Source of the DNA: an uncultured Clostridia bacterium
Lineage (GTDB): Bacteria; Bacillota; Clostridia; Christensenellales; CAG-138
Direction: 5' to 3'
Length of the DNA: 6,374 nt
NCBI GenBank assembly: GCA_947304365.1
Contig: CAMZAY010000068.1
Coordinates: 1-6,374 of the forward strand
Shown: positions 1 to 6,355 of the stretch, piece after piece
Position numbering within the stretch: the first letter of the stretch is position 1
Layout: each line of letters opens with the position of its first letter
Translations under genes and position numbers: made by a program
Notes under the pieces: generated by a model
Told to the model about the DNA's origin: nothing
What the model saw: the letters and a program-made list of their open reading frames with translations, nothing else
Database searches by the model: none

Positions 1-1
1 G

Positions 2-1315
2 AGCAGCACCAACGTGTTGAACAGCTCGCTTTTGAGGAGAAAGGTCTGCGAGGATATCGGCGTAACGAGCTTTAACGCCACAATGTCCGCAAACGCCATA
101 AAGGACACGAACCTGATGACGCTCAGGGTCACCAGCGACACGCCCTGGAACACCTACAGGATCACCCGCTCCGTCATGAAAAACATGGAGGAGCTCACTA
201 ACCACATCTCGAGCGACATGGTCATGGAGGTTTTACAGGATCCCGCCGTACCCACAAGACCCGACGCTGCGGTTTCCCCCAGGAAGCAGATGATAAAGTA
301 CGGGGCGATTGCAGGCCTTGCGCTGACCGCACTCTTCGTGTATCTCTCCTACAAGAAGGACACGGTGAAGAGCGAGGAAGACCTTGAGGAAAAGCTCGAC
401 GCGAAATGCCTCGGAGAGCTCTATACTTACGGAAGCCGCTCGATATTCAAGAAAAAGAAGAACAAACTCCTTATTACCGAGCTAACGGCCGGGTTCGAGT
501 TCACCGAACGCTTCAAAAAGCTGGCCGCAAGGGTCGCTTCCGAAGCGGATAAGAACGGTTCCAGAGTCATACTCGTGACCAGCGTGCGGGAGCATGAGGG
601 CAAGTCAACGGTCGCCTCGAACATCGCGCTCGCGCTTGCCAGAAAGGCCGACAAGGTCCTCCTTGTCGACGGCGATATGAGAAGGCCGACGCTCACGTCC
701 CTGTTCATGGAGAACGGCGAAAAGCCGGAGCTGTCCCTTTGCGACGTGCTTAACTGCGCCGCCGATTTCGAGGACGCCGTCTTCCACGATGAAAAGAGGG
801 ATATAGACCTTCTTCTCAGCGCGCACGGAAGCCCCAATTCCACGGATCTTGTTTCTTCCGAGGAGATGCAGCGCCTGATAGACGACGCCAAATACGAATA
901 CGATTACGTCATAATCGACACGCCCCCGATGTCTCTCATGGCCGACGCGGAGGTGCTTGCGAACCTTTCCGACCTGAGCCAGCTGACGGTCAAATACGAT
1001 CTCGTTTCAGAAATGGACATCAACGACGCTATCGACTCTCTGCGCGGATGCCGGGCTGAGTTCATCGGCTGCGTGCTCAATGAGATAAAGAGCCTCCCCG
1101 GCGAGCGTATAGCTGTTATAGGCTACGGCGGATACGGCCGCTACGGCAAATACGGAAAGTACGGCAAGTACGGCAAGTACGGCAAGTACGGCAATTACGG
1201 CAATTACGGCAATTACGGCGCATACGGAAGATACGGTCACTACGGCGCATACGGCTACTACGGTCACTATGGCGATGACGCCAAGGACGACGAGAGTACG
1301 GATACCGAAAAGTGA
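2..1315 (+). CDS. Wzz/BY-kinase fusion (polysaccharide tyrosine autokinase) with 17-fold XYG tail, 5' partial
   Basis: Membrane protein predicted to control polysaccharide chain length and export, with a cytoplasmic ATP-dependent tyrosine autokinase domain. The reading frame is open to the left edge and the first Wzz membrane helix is missing, so the gene starts upstream; GTG at 14 is only the first in-window start codon. Residues are counted from that GTG. The end of the Wzz domain has a proline-containing stretch (78-90), then a membrane helix at about 93-112. The kinase domain shows Walker A with EGKST (K197), Walker A' VDGDMRRP (D219, D221) and Walker B IIDTPP (D302). Residues 370-420 are 17 X-Tyr-Gly triplets carrying 18 tyrosines, followed by an acidic end (421-433). 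The usual EX2RX2R oligomerisation motif is degraded to E165/K168/A171. The stop codon overlaps the ribosome binding site of the next gene, a paralogue. The family call is secure; kinase activity is not proven. Confidence 0.92.
   Translation, partial: SSTNVLNSSLLRRKVCEDIGVTSFNATMSANAIKDTNLMTLRVTSDTPWNTYRITRSVMKNMEELTNHISSDMVMEVLQDPAVPTRPDAAVSPRKQMIKYGAIAGLALTALFVYLSYKKDTVKSEEDLEEKLDAKCLGELYTYGSRSIFKKKKNKLLITELTAGFEFTERFKKLAARVASEADKNGSRVILVTSVREHEGKSTVASNIALALARKADKVLLVDGDMRRPTLTSLFMENGEKPELSLCDVLNCAADFEDAVFHDEKRDIDLLLSAHGSPNSTDLVSSEEMQRLIDDAKYEYDYVIIDTPPMSLMADAEVLANLSDLSQLTVKYDLVSEMDINDAIDSLRGCRAEFIGCVLNEIKSLPGERIAVIGYGGYGRYGKYGKYGKYGKYGKYGNYGNYGNYGAYGRYGHYGAYGYYGHYGDDAKDDESTDTEK
1121..1273 (+). 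repeat. In-frame tandem repeat encoding (X-Tyr-Gly)17
   Basis: The coding sequence is a run of 9-base units of the form NNN-TAC/TAT-GGN. It includes four exact copies of AAGTACGGC (1157-1192) directly followed by three exact copies of AATTACGGC (1193-1219), flanked by diverged copies. X is Gly, Arg, Lys (five in a row), Asn (three in a row), Ala, His or Tyr. Identical neighbouring units at the DNA level suggest growth by replication slippage or unequal recombination, so copy number may vary between strains. Each unit gain or loss keeps the reading frame. By analogy with Wzc and CapB tails, the tyrosines are the likely autophosphorylation sites. Confidence 0.95.
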
Positions 1316-1325
1316 GGATCAAAAT

Positions 1326-2789
1326 ATGAACGAACAGGTCACAAACAACGAGCAAGAGCTCGACATGATAGATATAAGGTCCTTCATTTCGGACTTCCTG
1401 CACAGCTTCAAGAGGCTGTGGTGGGTCGCCGTACTCCTTGCCGCCGCGGTCGCCGCGCTGTTCTACTTCCGCGTGACAAGGAATTATTCCCCGTCCTACG
1501 TGGCGGAGGCGACGGTCTCGGTCGAGCTCGTAAACGGCGGCTCATACGCAAACCGCAACACAGCGGAGCAGATGGGCCTCATATTCCCCTACATATTGAG
1601 CAGCGGCGCCCTTTCGGACGTAATAGCCGCAGATCTTCATACGAGCGGCGTTCCGGGCACGATCAAGACGACCTGCATAAAGGGCACGAACCTTTTGACG
1701 ATCACCGTCACGGGCTCGAATCCGCAGCGCGTGTACGACGTGCTGCAGTCGGTCATCAGAAACTATCCAGAGGTCGCGCAGTACGTAGTCGGGCAGACCG
1801 AGCTCACCGTAATAGACGACAGGGGCATTCCCACCGATACCGGCAAAACATCGGTCATTCGCGGCTCGATGAAAAAGGGCGCGATGATAGGCGCTGCGAT
1901 AGGCCTCGGCATAATAGTGATCCATTCCCTGCTTTACCGCACTATCCGCAACGAGGACGAGCTTTGCGCGCAGGTCAACGTACCCTGCCTCGGCACGCTT
2001 CCCATCTGCCGCAAGAAAGAGCGCAGGAAGAGCATGATGGGTGAGATCAACATCATATTCGACAACAACCGCGACGAATACGTGGAGGCGATGCGCCTCA
2101 TAAGGACGCGTATCGAGCGCGATCTCGGGCTCAACAAGGTGCTCATGGTAACAAGCTCCGTCGCGGGCGAAGGCAAATCCACCGTTTCGGCGAACCTTGC
2201 CGCGTCCATGGCGCTTAAAGGGTTGAAGGTCATACTCATAGACTGCGACCTGAGGAACCCCTCCGTCGCGAGGATGTTCAACGTTTCGGGCTCCTATCCC
2301 GGACTTTCCGCCGTGCTCAACGGCAAGGCGACGATAGAGGAAGCGCTTGTCGACGTTATGAAGGACGATAAGCCCACCGGCCTCAAGCTTATGCCCGGCG
2401 CGGATAAGACCACGCGAATGACCGAGACGCTCAGCAATGAGGAGATGGGCGAGCTGCTTGAAAAGCTCCGCGGCATGGCGGATATGGTAATACTCGACAC
2501 GCCTCCTTCCGCTGTGCTCGTCGACGCAATGATGCTCGTAAGGCATGTCGACGGAGTCGCGTACGTCGTAATGAACGATTACGCGCGCCGCCGCTACATC
2601 GTCAACGGCATGCAGGAGCTCGTCACCGCGGGCGCTCCCGTTACCGGCTTCATATTGAACGGCGCCGGCGGCAGCGGTTCGGGCAGATACGGCTATTACG
2701 GCAAATACAGCCGCTACGGCCGTTACGGATACAACCGCTACGGTTACGGCCGCTACAGCTACGGCAGCGAAAGCAAAAAGAAAAAATGA
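1326..2789 (+). CDS. Wzz/BY-kinase fusion (polysaccharide tyrosine autokinase), complete, 487 aa
   Basis: Predicted chain-length and export regulator with its own tyrosine autokinase. Membrane helices lie at about 31-49 and 184-204, flanking an external Wzz domain of roughly 135 residues. A cytoplasmic BY-kinase domain follows. It has an intact EX2RX2R motif (E254, R257, R260), Walker A AGEGKST (K284), Walker A' LIDCDLRNP (D306, D308) and Walker B VILDTPP (D391). The tail 454-480 is Tyr/Gly/Arg rich with 11 tyrosines and the protein ends in KKKK. I chose ATG 1326 because GAGGA at 1314-1318 sits 7 bases upstream; the in-frame ATG at 1269 lies inside the previous gene without a good ribosome binding site. 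The 10-bp gap to the paralogue upstream implies coupled translation. Fusion of Wzz and kinase in one chain is usual in Wzc-type systems, whereas many Bacillota split them. No cognate phosphatase gene is visible in the window. Confidence 0.94.
   Translation: MNEQVTNNEQELDMIDIRSFISDFLHSFKRLWWVAVLLAAAVAALFYFRVTRNYSPSYVAEATVSVELVNGGSYANRNTAEQMGLIFPYILSSGALSDVIAADLHTSGVPGTIKTTCIKGTNLLTITVTGSNPQRVYDVLQSVIRNYPEVAQYVVGQTELTVIDDRGIPTDTGKTSVIRGSMKKGAMIGAAIGLGIIVIHSLLYRTIRNEDELCAQVNVPCLGTLPICRKKERRKSMMGEINIIFDNNRDEYVEAMRLIRTRIERDLGLNKVLMVTSSVAGEGKSTVSANLAASMALKGLKVILIDCDLRNPSVARMFNVSGSYPGLSAVLNGKATIEEALVDVMKDDKPTGLKLMPGADKTTRMTETLSNEEMGELLEKLRGMADMVILDTPPSAVLVDAMMLVRHVDGVAYVVMNDYARRRYIVNGMQELVTAGAPVTGFILNGAGGSGSGRYGYYGKYSRYGRYGYNRYGYGRYSYGSESKKKK
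2685..2765 (+). repeat. Tyr/Gly-rich C-terminal tail coding region of the second kinase
   Basis: This stretch encodes residues 454-480 of the second kinase, dominated by RYG, YYG, KYS, YGY and similar short units, with 11 tyrosines in 27 residues. It is the counterpart of the XYG array in the upstream paralogue but is much less regular, and the DNA has no run of identical 9-base units. It is the probable cluster of autophosphorylated tyrosines, as in other BY-kinases. Confidence 0.85.
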
Positions 2790-2814
2790 GATCTTCCGCG
2801 AAAGCGTAAGGATC
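2790..2814 (+). other. Possible RNA hairpin between the kinase and glycosyl transferase genes
   Basis: Immediately after the kinase stop codon, GATCTT (2790-2795) can pair with AAGGATC (2808-2814) through six pairs including one G-U. An internal loop follows, then a CGC/GCG stem closed by a GAAA tetraloop (2797-2806). No T-run follows, so it is not a typical rho-independent terminator. It could be an mRNA stability or processing element, or chance pairing in a 46-bp spacer. Confidence 0.25.
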
Positions 2815-2835
2815 GGCGCTGAGGGGGGAACGATA

Positions 2836-3489
2836 ATGAGCGATAACATGCCCGAAAAGAGCAAAAGGCGAGGAGCGCACGGCTTTTATGCGAAGGTCGT
2901 CAAGCGCTTGTTCGACGTCGTTCTTTCGGCGTTGGCGCTAATTCTGCTCTGGCCGCTGCTCGCGATATCGGCGATACTCGTAAAGGCTTCCTCCGAAGGC
3001 CCCGCCATATTCAAGCAGAAACGCCTCGGACGCGGCGCTGCGGAATTCACGATCTATAAATTCCGCACCATGCGCATAAACAGCGAGCATACCGGCTCCG
3101 GCGTGTACAGCGACGATAACGACCCCCGAATGACAAAGATAGGCAAATTCCTGAGGAAGACGTCGATCGACGAACTGCCGCAGCTCGTCAACATACTGAA
3201 GGGGGATATGTCGTTCATCGGTCCGCGCCCGCCGCTCACGTATCATCCGTGGCCCGCGGACGAGTATTCTGCGGAACAGAGGCGGATGTTCGAAGTCCGT
3301 CCCGGCATCACGGGCTGGGCGCAGATACACGGGCGCAAGGCGGTCGAATGGAACAAAAGGATCGAGCTCAACGTATGGTACGTGGATCACGTATCGTTCG
3401 CGCTGGATCTCAAGATATTCTTTGTAACCATCGGCAAGGTGTTCACCAATGCCGATAATGAGAATAAGGGCGCAACGGTAGTTAAGTAA
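2836..3489 (+). CDS. Bacterial sugar transferase (PglC-like polyprenyl-phosphate phosphoglycosyl transferase)
   Basis: Predicted initiating enzyme of repeat-unit assembly. It would transfer a sugar 1-phosphate from a UDP-sugar to undecaprenyl phosphate at the cytoplasmic membrane face. At 217 residues it matches the small monotopic phosphoglycosyl transferases rather than long WbaP-type proteins. Visible features are the N-terminal KRLFD box (23-27) leading into a hydrophobic segment (about 27-50) containing Pro40, likely the re-entrant helix, then YKFRTM (74-79). The catalytic Asp-Glu pair is in SIDELPQ (D112, E113). GDMSFIGPRP (123-132) and RPGITGWAQI (155-164) follow. ATG 2836 is supported by the GAGGGGGG run at 2821-2828, 7 bases upstream; ATG 2848 is a weaker alternative. 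The C-terminal part resembles bacillosamine or other N-acetylated amino-sugar transferases, but sugar specificity cannot be read from the sequence. Confidence 0.95.
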   Translation: MSDNMPEKSKRRGAHGFYAKVVKRLFDVVLSALALILLWPLLAISAILVKASSEGPAIFKQKRLGRGAAEFTIYKFRTMRINSEHTGSGVYSDDNDPRMTKIGKFLRKTSIDELPQLVNILKGDMSFIGPRPPLTYHPWPADEYSAEQRRMFEVRPGITGWAQIHGRKAVEWNKRIELNVWYVDHVSFALDLKIFFVTIGKVFTNADNENKGATVVK

Positions 3490-3523
3490 AGACGGAATCC
3501 TGACAGCAAACCGGGAGGCGAAT

Positions 3524-4360
3524 ATGCTTAAACTGATGTACATAACCAACCGGCCGGAGATCGCGCAGATCGCGGAATCCGCAGGGGTCGACCGCATCTT
3601 CGTCGATATGGAATTCATCGGCAAGGACGCAAGGCAAAAAGGGCTCGACACCGTAAAATCCCGCCACACGGTCGAGGATGCGGCTCGCGTCAAGCAGAGC
3701 GTTGAAAAGGCGGAGGTGCTCGTTAGAGTCAATCCGATCCATGACGCGCTGCCCGATTATTTCTCGTCCGAGGATGAGATAAACGCCGTCGTCGAAGCCG
3801 GCGCGGACATCATTATGCTCCCGTATTTCAAAACGGCGGAGGAGGTCAAGACATTCCTTAGGCTCATCAACGGCAGGTCAAAGACGATGCTCCTCCTCGA
3901 AACGCCGGAGGCGGTCGAGATAGTGGATGAGATATTGGAGCTCCCCGGGATCGACGAGATCCACATAGGGCTTAACGATCTCAGCCTCGGCTATGGGCGC
4001 AGGTTCATGTTCGAGCTTTTGGCCGACGGCACCGTGGAGCAGCTCTGCTTCAAATTCCGCAAGAAGGGGATACCGTTCGGCTTCGGCGGGATCGCGTCGC
4101 TCGGAAACGGCATGCTGCCGTCCGAATACATAATCAAGGAGCATTACCGGCTCGGTTCGGGCTGCGTGATACTGTCAAGGAGCTTTTGCGATCTTGCCAA
4201 GATACACCATATAGGCGTAATTAACGCGACATTCATACGCGGCGTGCGCGAGATAAGAGATCTCGAGCGCGAGTGCGAGAAGCACAGCAGCTTCTTCTAT
4301 GATAACGAGAAGGAACTCGTGCGCCTCGTCGATAAGATCTGCAAAGGAGCCGGGCAATGA
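3524..4360 (+). CDS. HpcH/HpaI aldolase/citrate lyase family protein
   Basis: TIM-barrel protein of the phosphoenolpyruvate/pyruvate superfamily, 278 residues. Family members make or break C-C bonds between pyruvate (or an acyl-CoA) and an aldehyde, using a divalent metal. By eye, the metal ligands match LLLETPEA (E126) and IGLNDL (D152), and the pyruvate-binding Arg matches LVRVN (R69). The strand-end motif FVDME (D28, E30) is also present. The His that follows this motif in HpaI (about H45 in E. coli) appears to be Phe31 here, so chemistry may differ from classic HpaI. GGGAGG at 3513-3518 supports ATG 3524, 34 bp after the transferase gene. The stop overlaps the next gene's start by 4 bp (ATGA). 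This subfamily, as I recall it, occurs in polysaccharide clusters; substrate unknown. A role making a 2-keto acid for the dehydrogenase encoded next is inferred. Confidence 0.88.
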   Translation: MLKLMYITNRPEIAQIAESAGVDRIFVDMEFIGKDARQKGLDTVKSRHTVEDAARVKQSVEKAEVLVRVNPIHDALPDYFSSEDEINAVVEAGADIIMLPYFKTAEEVKTFLRLINGRSKTMLLLETPEAVEIVDEILELPGIDEIHIGLNDLSLGYGRRFMFELLADGTVEQLCFKFRKKGIPFGFGGIASLGNGMLPSEYIIKEHYRLGSGCVILSRSFCDLAKIHHIGVINATFIRGVREIRDLERECEKHSSFFYDNEKELVRLVDKICKGAGQ

Positions 4361-5262
4361 ACCTCCTTATCACAGGCGCATGGACCGGCGCGAAGGACCA
4401 TATCGGAGAGATAGAAGCCCTCGGCCACACAGTCAGATTCATGCAGCAGGAAAAGGATCCGCTCCCCTGCGAGCCCGATTGGGCGGAGGGAGCCGTCTGC
4501 AACGGGCTGTTTCTGTATCATAGGATGGAGGAGTTCAAAAACCTCCGCTTCATACAGCTGACAAGCGCGGGATTCGACCGCGTGGATATGGACTATGTGA
4601 ACGCCCAAGGTATCGAGATCCATAACGCCCGCGGAGTTTACAGCATACCCATGGCGGAGTTCGCCGTATCGGGCGTGCTTGAGCTTTATAAACAGGCGCG
4701 GTTCTTCCTTGAGAATCAGCAAGCCCGTCGTTGGGAAAAGCATCGCGGATTGCTTGAGCTCTTCGGCAGGACGGTAACGATAGTCGGCTGCGGCAGCGTC
4801 GGTACGGAGTGCGCCAAACGATTCAAAGCCTTCGGCTGCCGCGTAACGGGCGTGGATATCGCGCCGAGACGGGACGACGCATACGACGCGATGCTCCCCA
4901 TAGAAAAGCTCGACGAAGCTCTGCCCGCGTCCGACGTGCTCGTGCTCACCGTCCCGCTGACGAAAGCCACCGAGCGCCTAATCGACGCCCGCCGCCTCAA
5001 GCTCATGAAGGACGCTGCCGTCGTCGTCAATATCTCCCGCGGGAAGGTGATCGACGAGACCGCCCTCGCGGAAAAGCTCCGCACCCGCCGTCTCATGGGC
5101 GCCGTCCTCGACGTGTTCGAGACCGAACCCATCCCCGCATCCAGCCCCCTCTGGGATCTGCCGAACGCGATCCTCAGCCCACACAACAGCTTCGTCGGTG
5201 ACGGGAACGGGGAGAGGCTGCAAAGAATTATTCTGAATAGCATTAGAAGGAAAGCACTATGA
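4357..5262 (+). CDS. D-isomer-specific 2-hydroxyacid dehydrogenase, NAD-binding
   Basis: Predicted cytoplasmic oxidoreductase interconverting a 2-keto acid and a D-2-hydroxy acid, 301 residues. It has the family's split layout: an N-terminal catalytic lobe, then a Rossmann domain with GCGSVG (144-149) and Asp167 at the end of the second strand, which favours NAD over NADP. The catalytic triad is in place: Arg228 in NISRGKVID, Glu257 in DVFETEP and His276 in SPHNS. AAAGGAG at 4343-4349 lies 7 bases before ATG 4357, and the start overlaps the aldolase stop (ATGA), so the two are translationally coupled. The gene also overlaps the ATP-grasp gene by 4 bp. The C-terminus is short compared with common 310-330 residue members, and the last 13 or so codons are AT-rich, unlike the rest of the gene. 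Phosphoglycerate, hydroxypyruvate or lactate-type activity cannot be told apart here. Confidence 0.93.
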   Translation: MNLLITGAWTGAKDHIGEIEALGHTVRFMQQEKDPLPCEPDWAEGAVCNGLFLYHRMEEFKNLRFIQLTSAGFDRVDMDYVNAQGIEIHNARGVYSIPMAEFAVSGVLELYKQARFFLENQQARRWEKHRGLLELFGRTVTIVGCGSVGTECAKRFKAFGCRVTGVDIAPRRDDAYDAMLPIEKLDEALPASDVLVLTVPLTKATERLIDARRLKLMKDAAVVVNISRGKVIDETALAEKLRTRRLMGAVLDVFETEPIPASSPLWDLPNAILSPHNSFVGDGNGERLQRIILNSIRRKAL

Positions 5263-6347
5263 TCAGCGGCATCAATGGCTTAATTACCAATACAATAGAT
5301 AAAGTCGGCGCAAGTCATTTAAGACGAGTACATAGAAAGATGGCATTAGCCAGTTTGAAAGAGCATGAATTTCCATGCAGGCTGACTGCTGAAGAAAGAG
5401 CCGCTGTAGATTCGCTTTGGCATACGATTGGATACAAGGGAAATGACGAATGGCATAGATTGTATAAGACGGTAAATAGTTTTGACTCACGATATTTACC
5501 TAATGATGTTTATGGTCTTGAAGTGTTGCCTCGGCTTAATTCAACAAAACTACTTGCGGCATGGGATGACAAGGCATATTATCCGCGCTTTATTCCGGAG
5601 GTTAAGCAGCCTGTTGCTATTGCGTTTGTGATTGAAGGTGACTTTTATGATGAAAAATATCATTTAACCGATGCGAGTAGTTTAGCATACTCCATTATCG
5701 ATCAGTATGAAAAAATAATACTAAAACCGTCATTTGGCCTAGAGGGACGTGGCGTTGAGCTTATTGAGATTAAAAACGTTGACTATTCGTTGATGAAAGA
5801 TAAACTTCACTCATTCGGAAGAAACTATGTTATCCAAGAGGTTATTATTCAACATGATTCGCTTGCCGTTTATAACGCTAGTTCTGTGAATCCTATACGT
5901 GTGATGACTCTGAGGATGAATGGAAGGATTCATTACCTCCATTCAACTCTTAGGTTTGGGATGCCGGGCGTTCATACAGATATGACTTTTATCAATGGGA
6001 AAGAGATTGCTCATGTTAGCGCGGTCAATTGCAACGGCGAAGTATCAAAAAAATGGTTTAATATGGACGGCAGAGAAGATTTGATTTCAAATATGGGTAT
6101 CAATAACCAAAGAACGATTCCAAATTTCGATAGAATCATAGAAGCTGCGAAAATGGTTCATGAGAGATTACATCATTTTGATTTGATAGGATGTGATTTC
6201 ACACTAAATACTATGGCGGAACCAATTCTTATTGAGTACAATGTTTATTGGCCGGGGATTATTCTACCACAGTATTGCAACGGCCCTTTGTTTGGTGAGT
6301 TAACGGAGGAATTAATTAATTACCTCAAGAACAAGCCTAAAAAGTGA
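5259..6347 (+). CDS. Sugar-transfer-associated ATP-grasp protein
   Basis: Matches the ATP-grasp family described in Pfam as sugar-transfer associated (PF14397 from memory), predicted to ligate a carboxylate to an amine or similar acceptor during surface polysaccharide synthesis. Length is 362 residues. The N-terminal region includes SRYLPNDVYG (77-86) and DDKAYYPRF (103-111). The ATP-grasp core has ILKPSFGLEGRG (154-165; K156 as ATP-binding lysine), VIQE (191-194), SVNPIRVMTL (209-218) and the metal-binding end GCDF...LIEYN (D313, E326, N328). ATG 5259 overlaps the dehydrogenase stop (ATGA), with AGAAGG at 5245-5250 eight bases upstream. Sample 60-base rows give about 32-45% GC, against about 68% in a row of the preceding gene, and TTA leucine codons and AT-ending codons are common. 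This suggests a different origin from its neighbours. The exact substrate is unknown. Confidence 0.88.
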   Translation: MISGINGLITNTIDKVGASHLRRVHRKMALASLKEHEFPCRLTAEERAAVDSLWHTIGYKGNDEWHRLYKTVNSFDSRYLPNDVYGLEVLPRLNSTKLLAAWDDKAYYPRFIPEVKQPVAIAFVIEGDFYDEKYHLTDASSLAYSIIDQYEKIILKPSFGLEGRGVELIEIKNVDYSLMKDKLHSFGRNYVIQEVIIQHDSLAVYNASSVNPIRVMTLRMNGRIHYLHSTLRFGMPGVHTDMTFINGKEIAHVSAVNCNGEVSKKWFNMDGREDLISNMGINNQRTIPNFDRIIEAAKMVHERLHHFDLIGCDFTLNTMAEPILIEYNVYWPGIILPQYCNGPLFGELTEELINYLKNKPKK

Positions 6348-6355
6348 ATCTAGCT

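Noticed and set aside
1121..1273. CRISPR array or non-coding tandem repeat
   Set aside because: Units are 9 bases with no spacers, stay in frame and encode the tyrosine tail of a kinase.
1269..1325. Upstream ATG at 1269 as start of the second kinase
   Set aside because: It would overlap the first kinase gene by 47 bases without a clear ribosome binding site, while ATG 1326 has GAGGA at the right distance and a typical Wzz N-terminus.
1007..1403. Minus-strand ORFs with repeated AV-type or CR-type triplets
   Set aside because: These are antisense readings of the 9-base XYG repeat and have no independent support.
1418..2044. Plus-strand ORF in another frame with Arg/His-rich translation
   Set aside because: It is a frame shadow inside the second Wzz/kinase gene; the Arg/His-rich composition is typical of out-of-frame GC-rich coding DNA.
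2790..2820. Rho-independent terminator after the second kinase
   Set aside because: The possible hairpin is not followed by a T-run; the downstream bases are GC-rich and lead straight into a ribosome binding site.
1542..2864. Long minus-strand ORF of 440 codons
   Set aside because: It lies antisense to the clearly functional Wzz/kinase gene, has no recognisable domain and reflects high GC and codon bias of the + strand gene.
2938..3732. Minus-strand ORF of 264 codons over the sugar transferase and aldolase
   Set aside because: It is antisense to two well-supported genes and shows no family motif.
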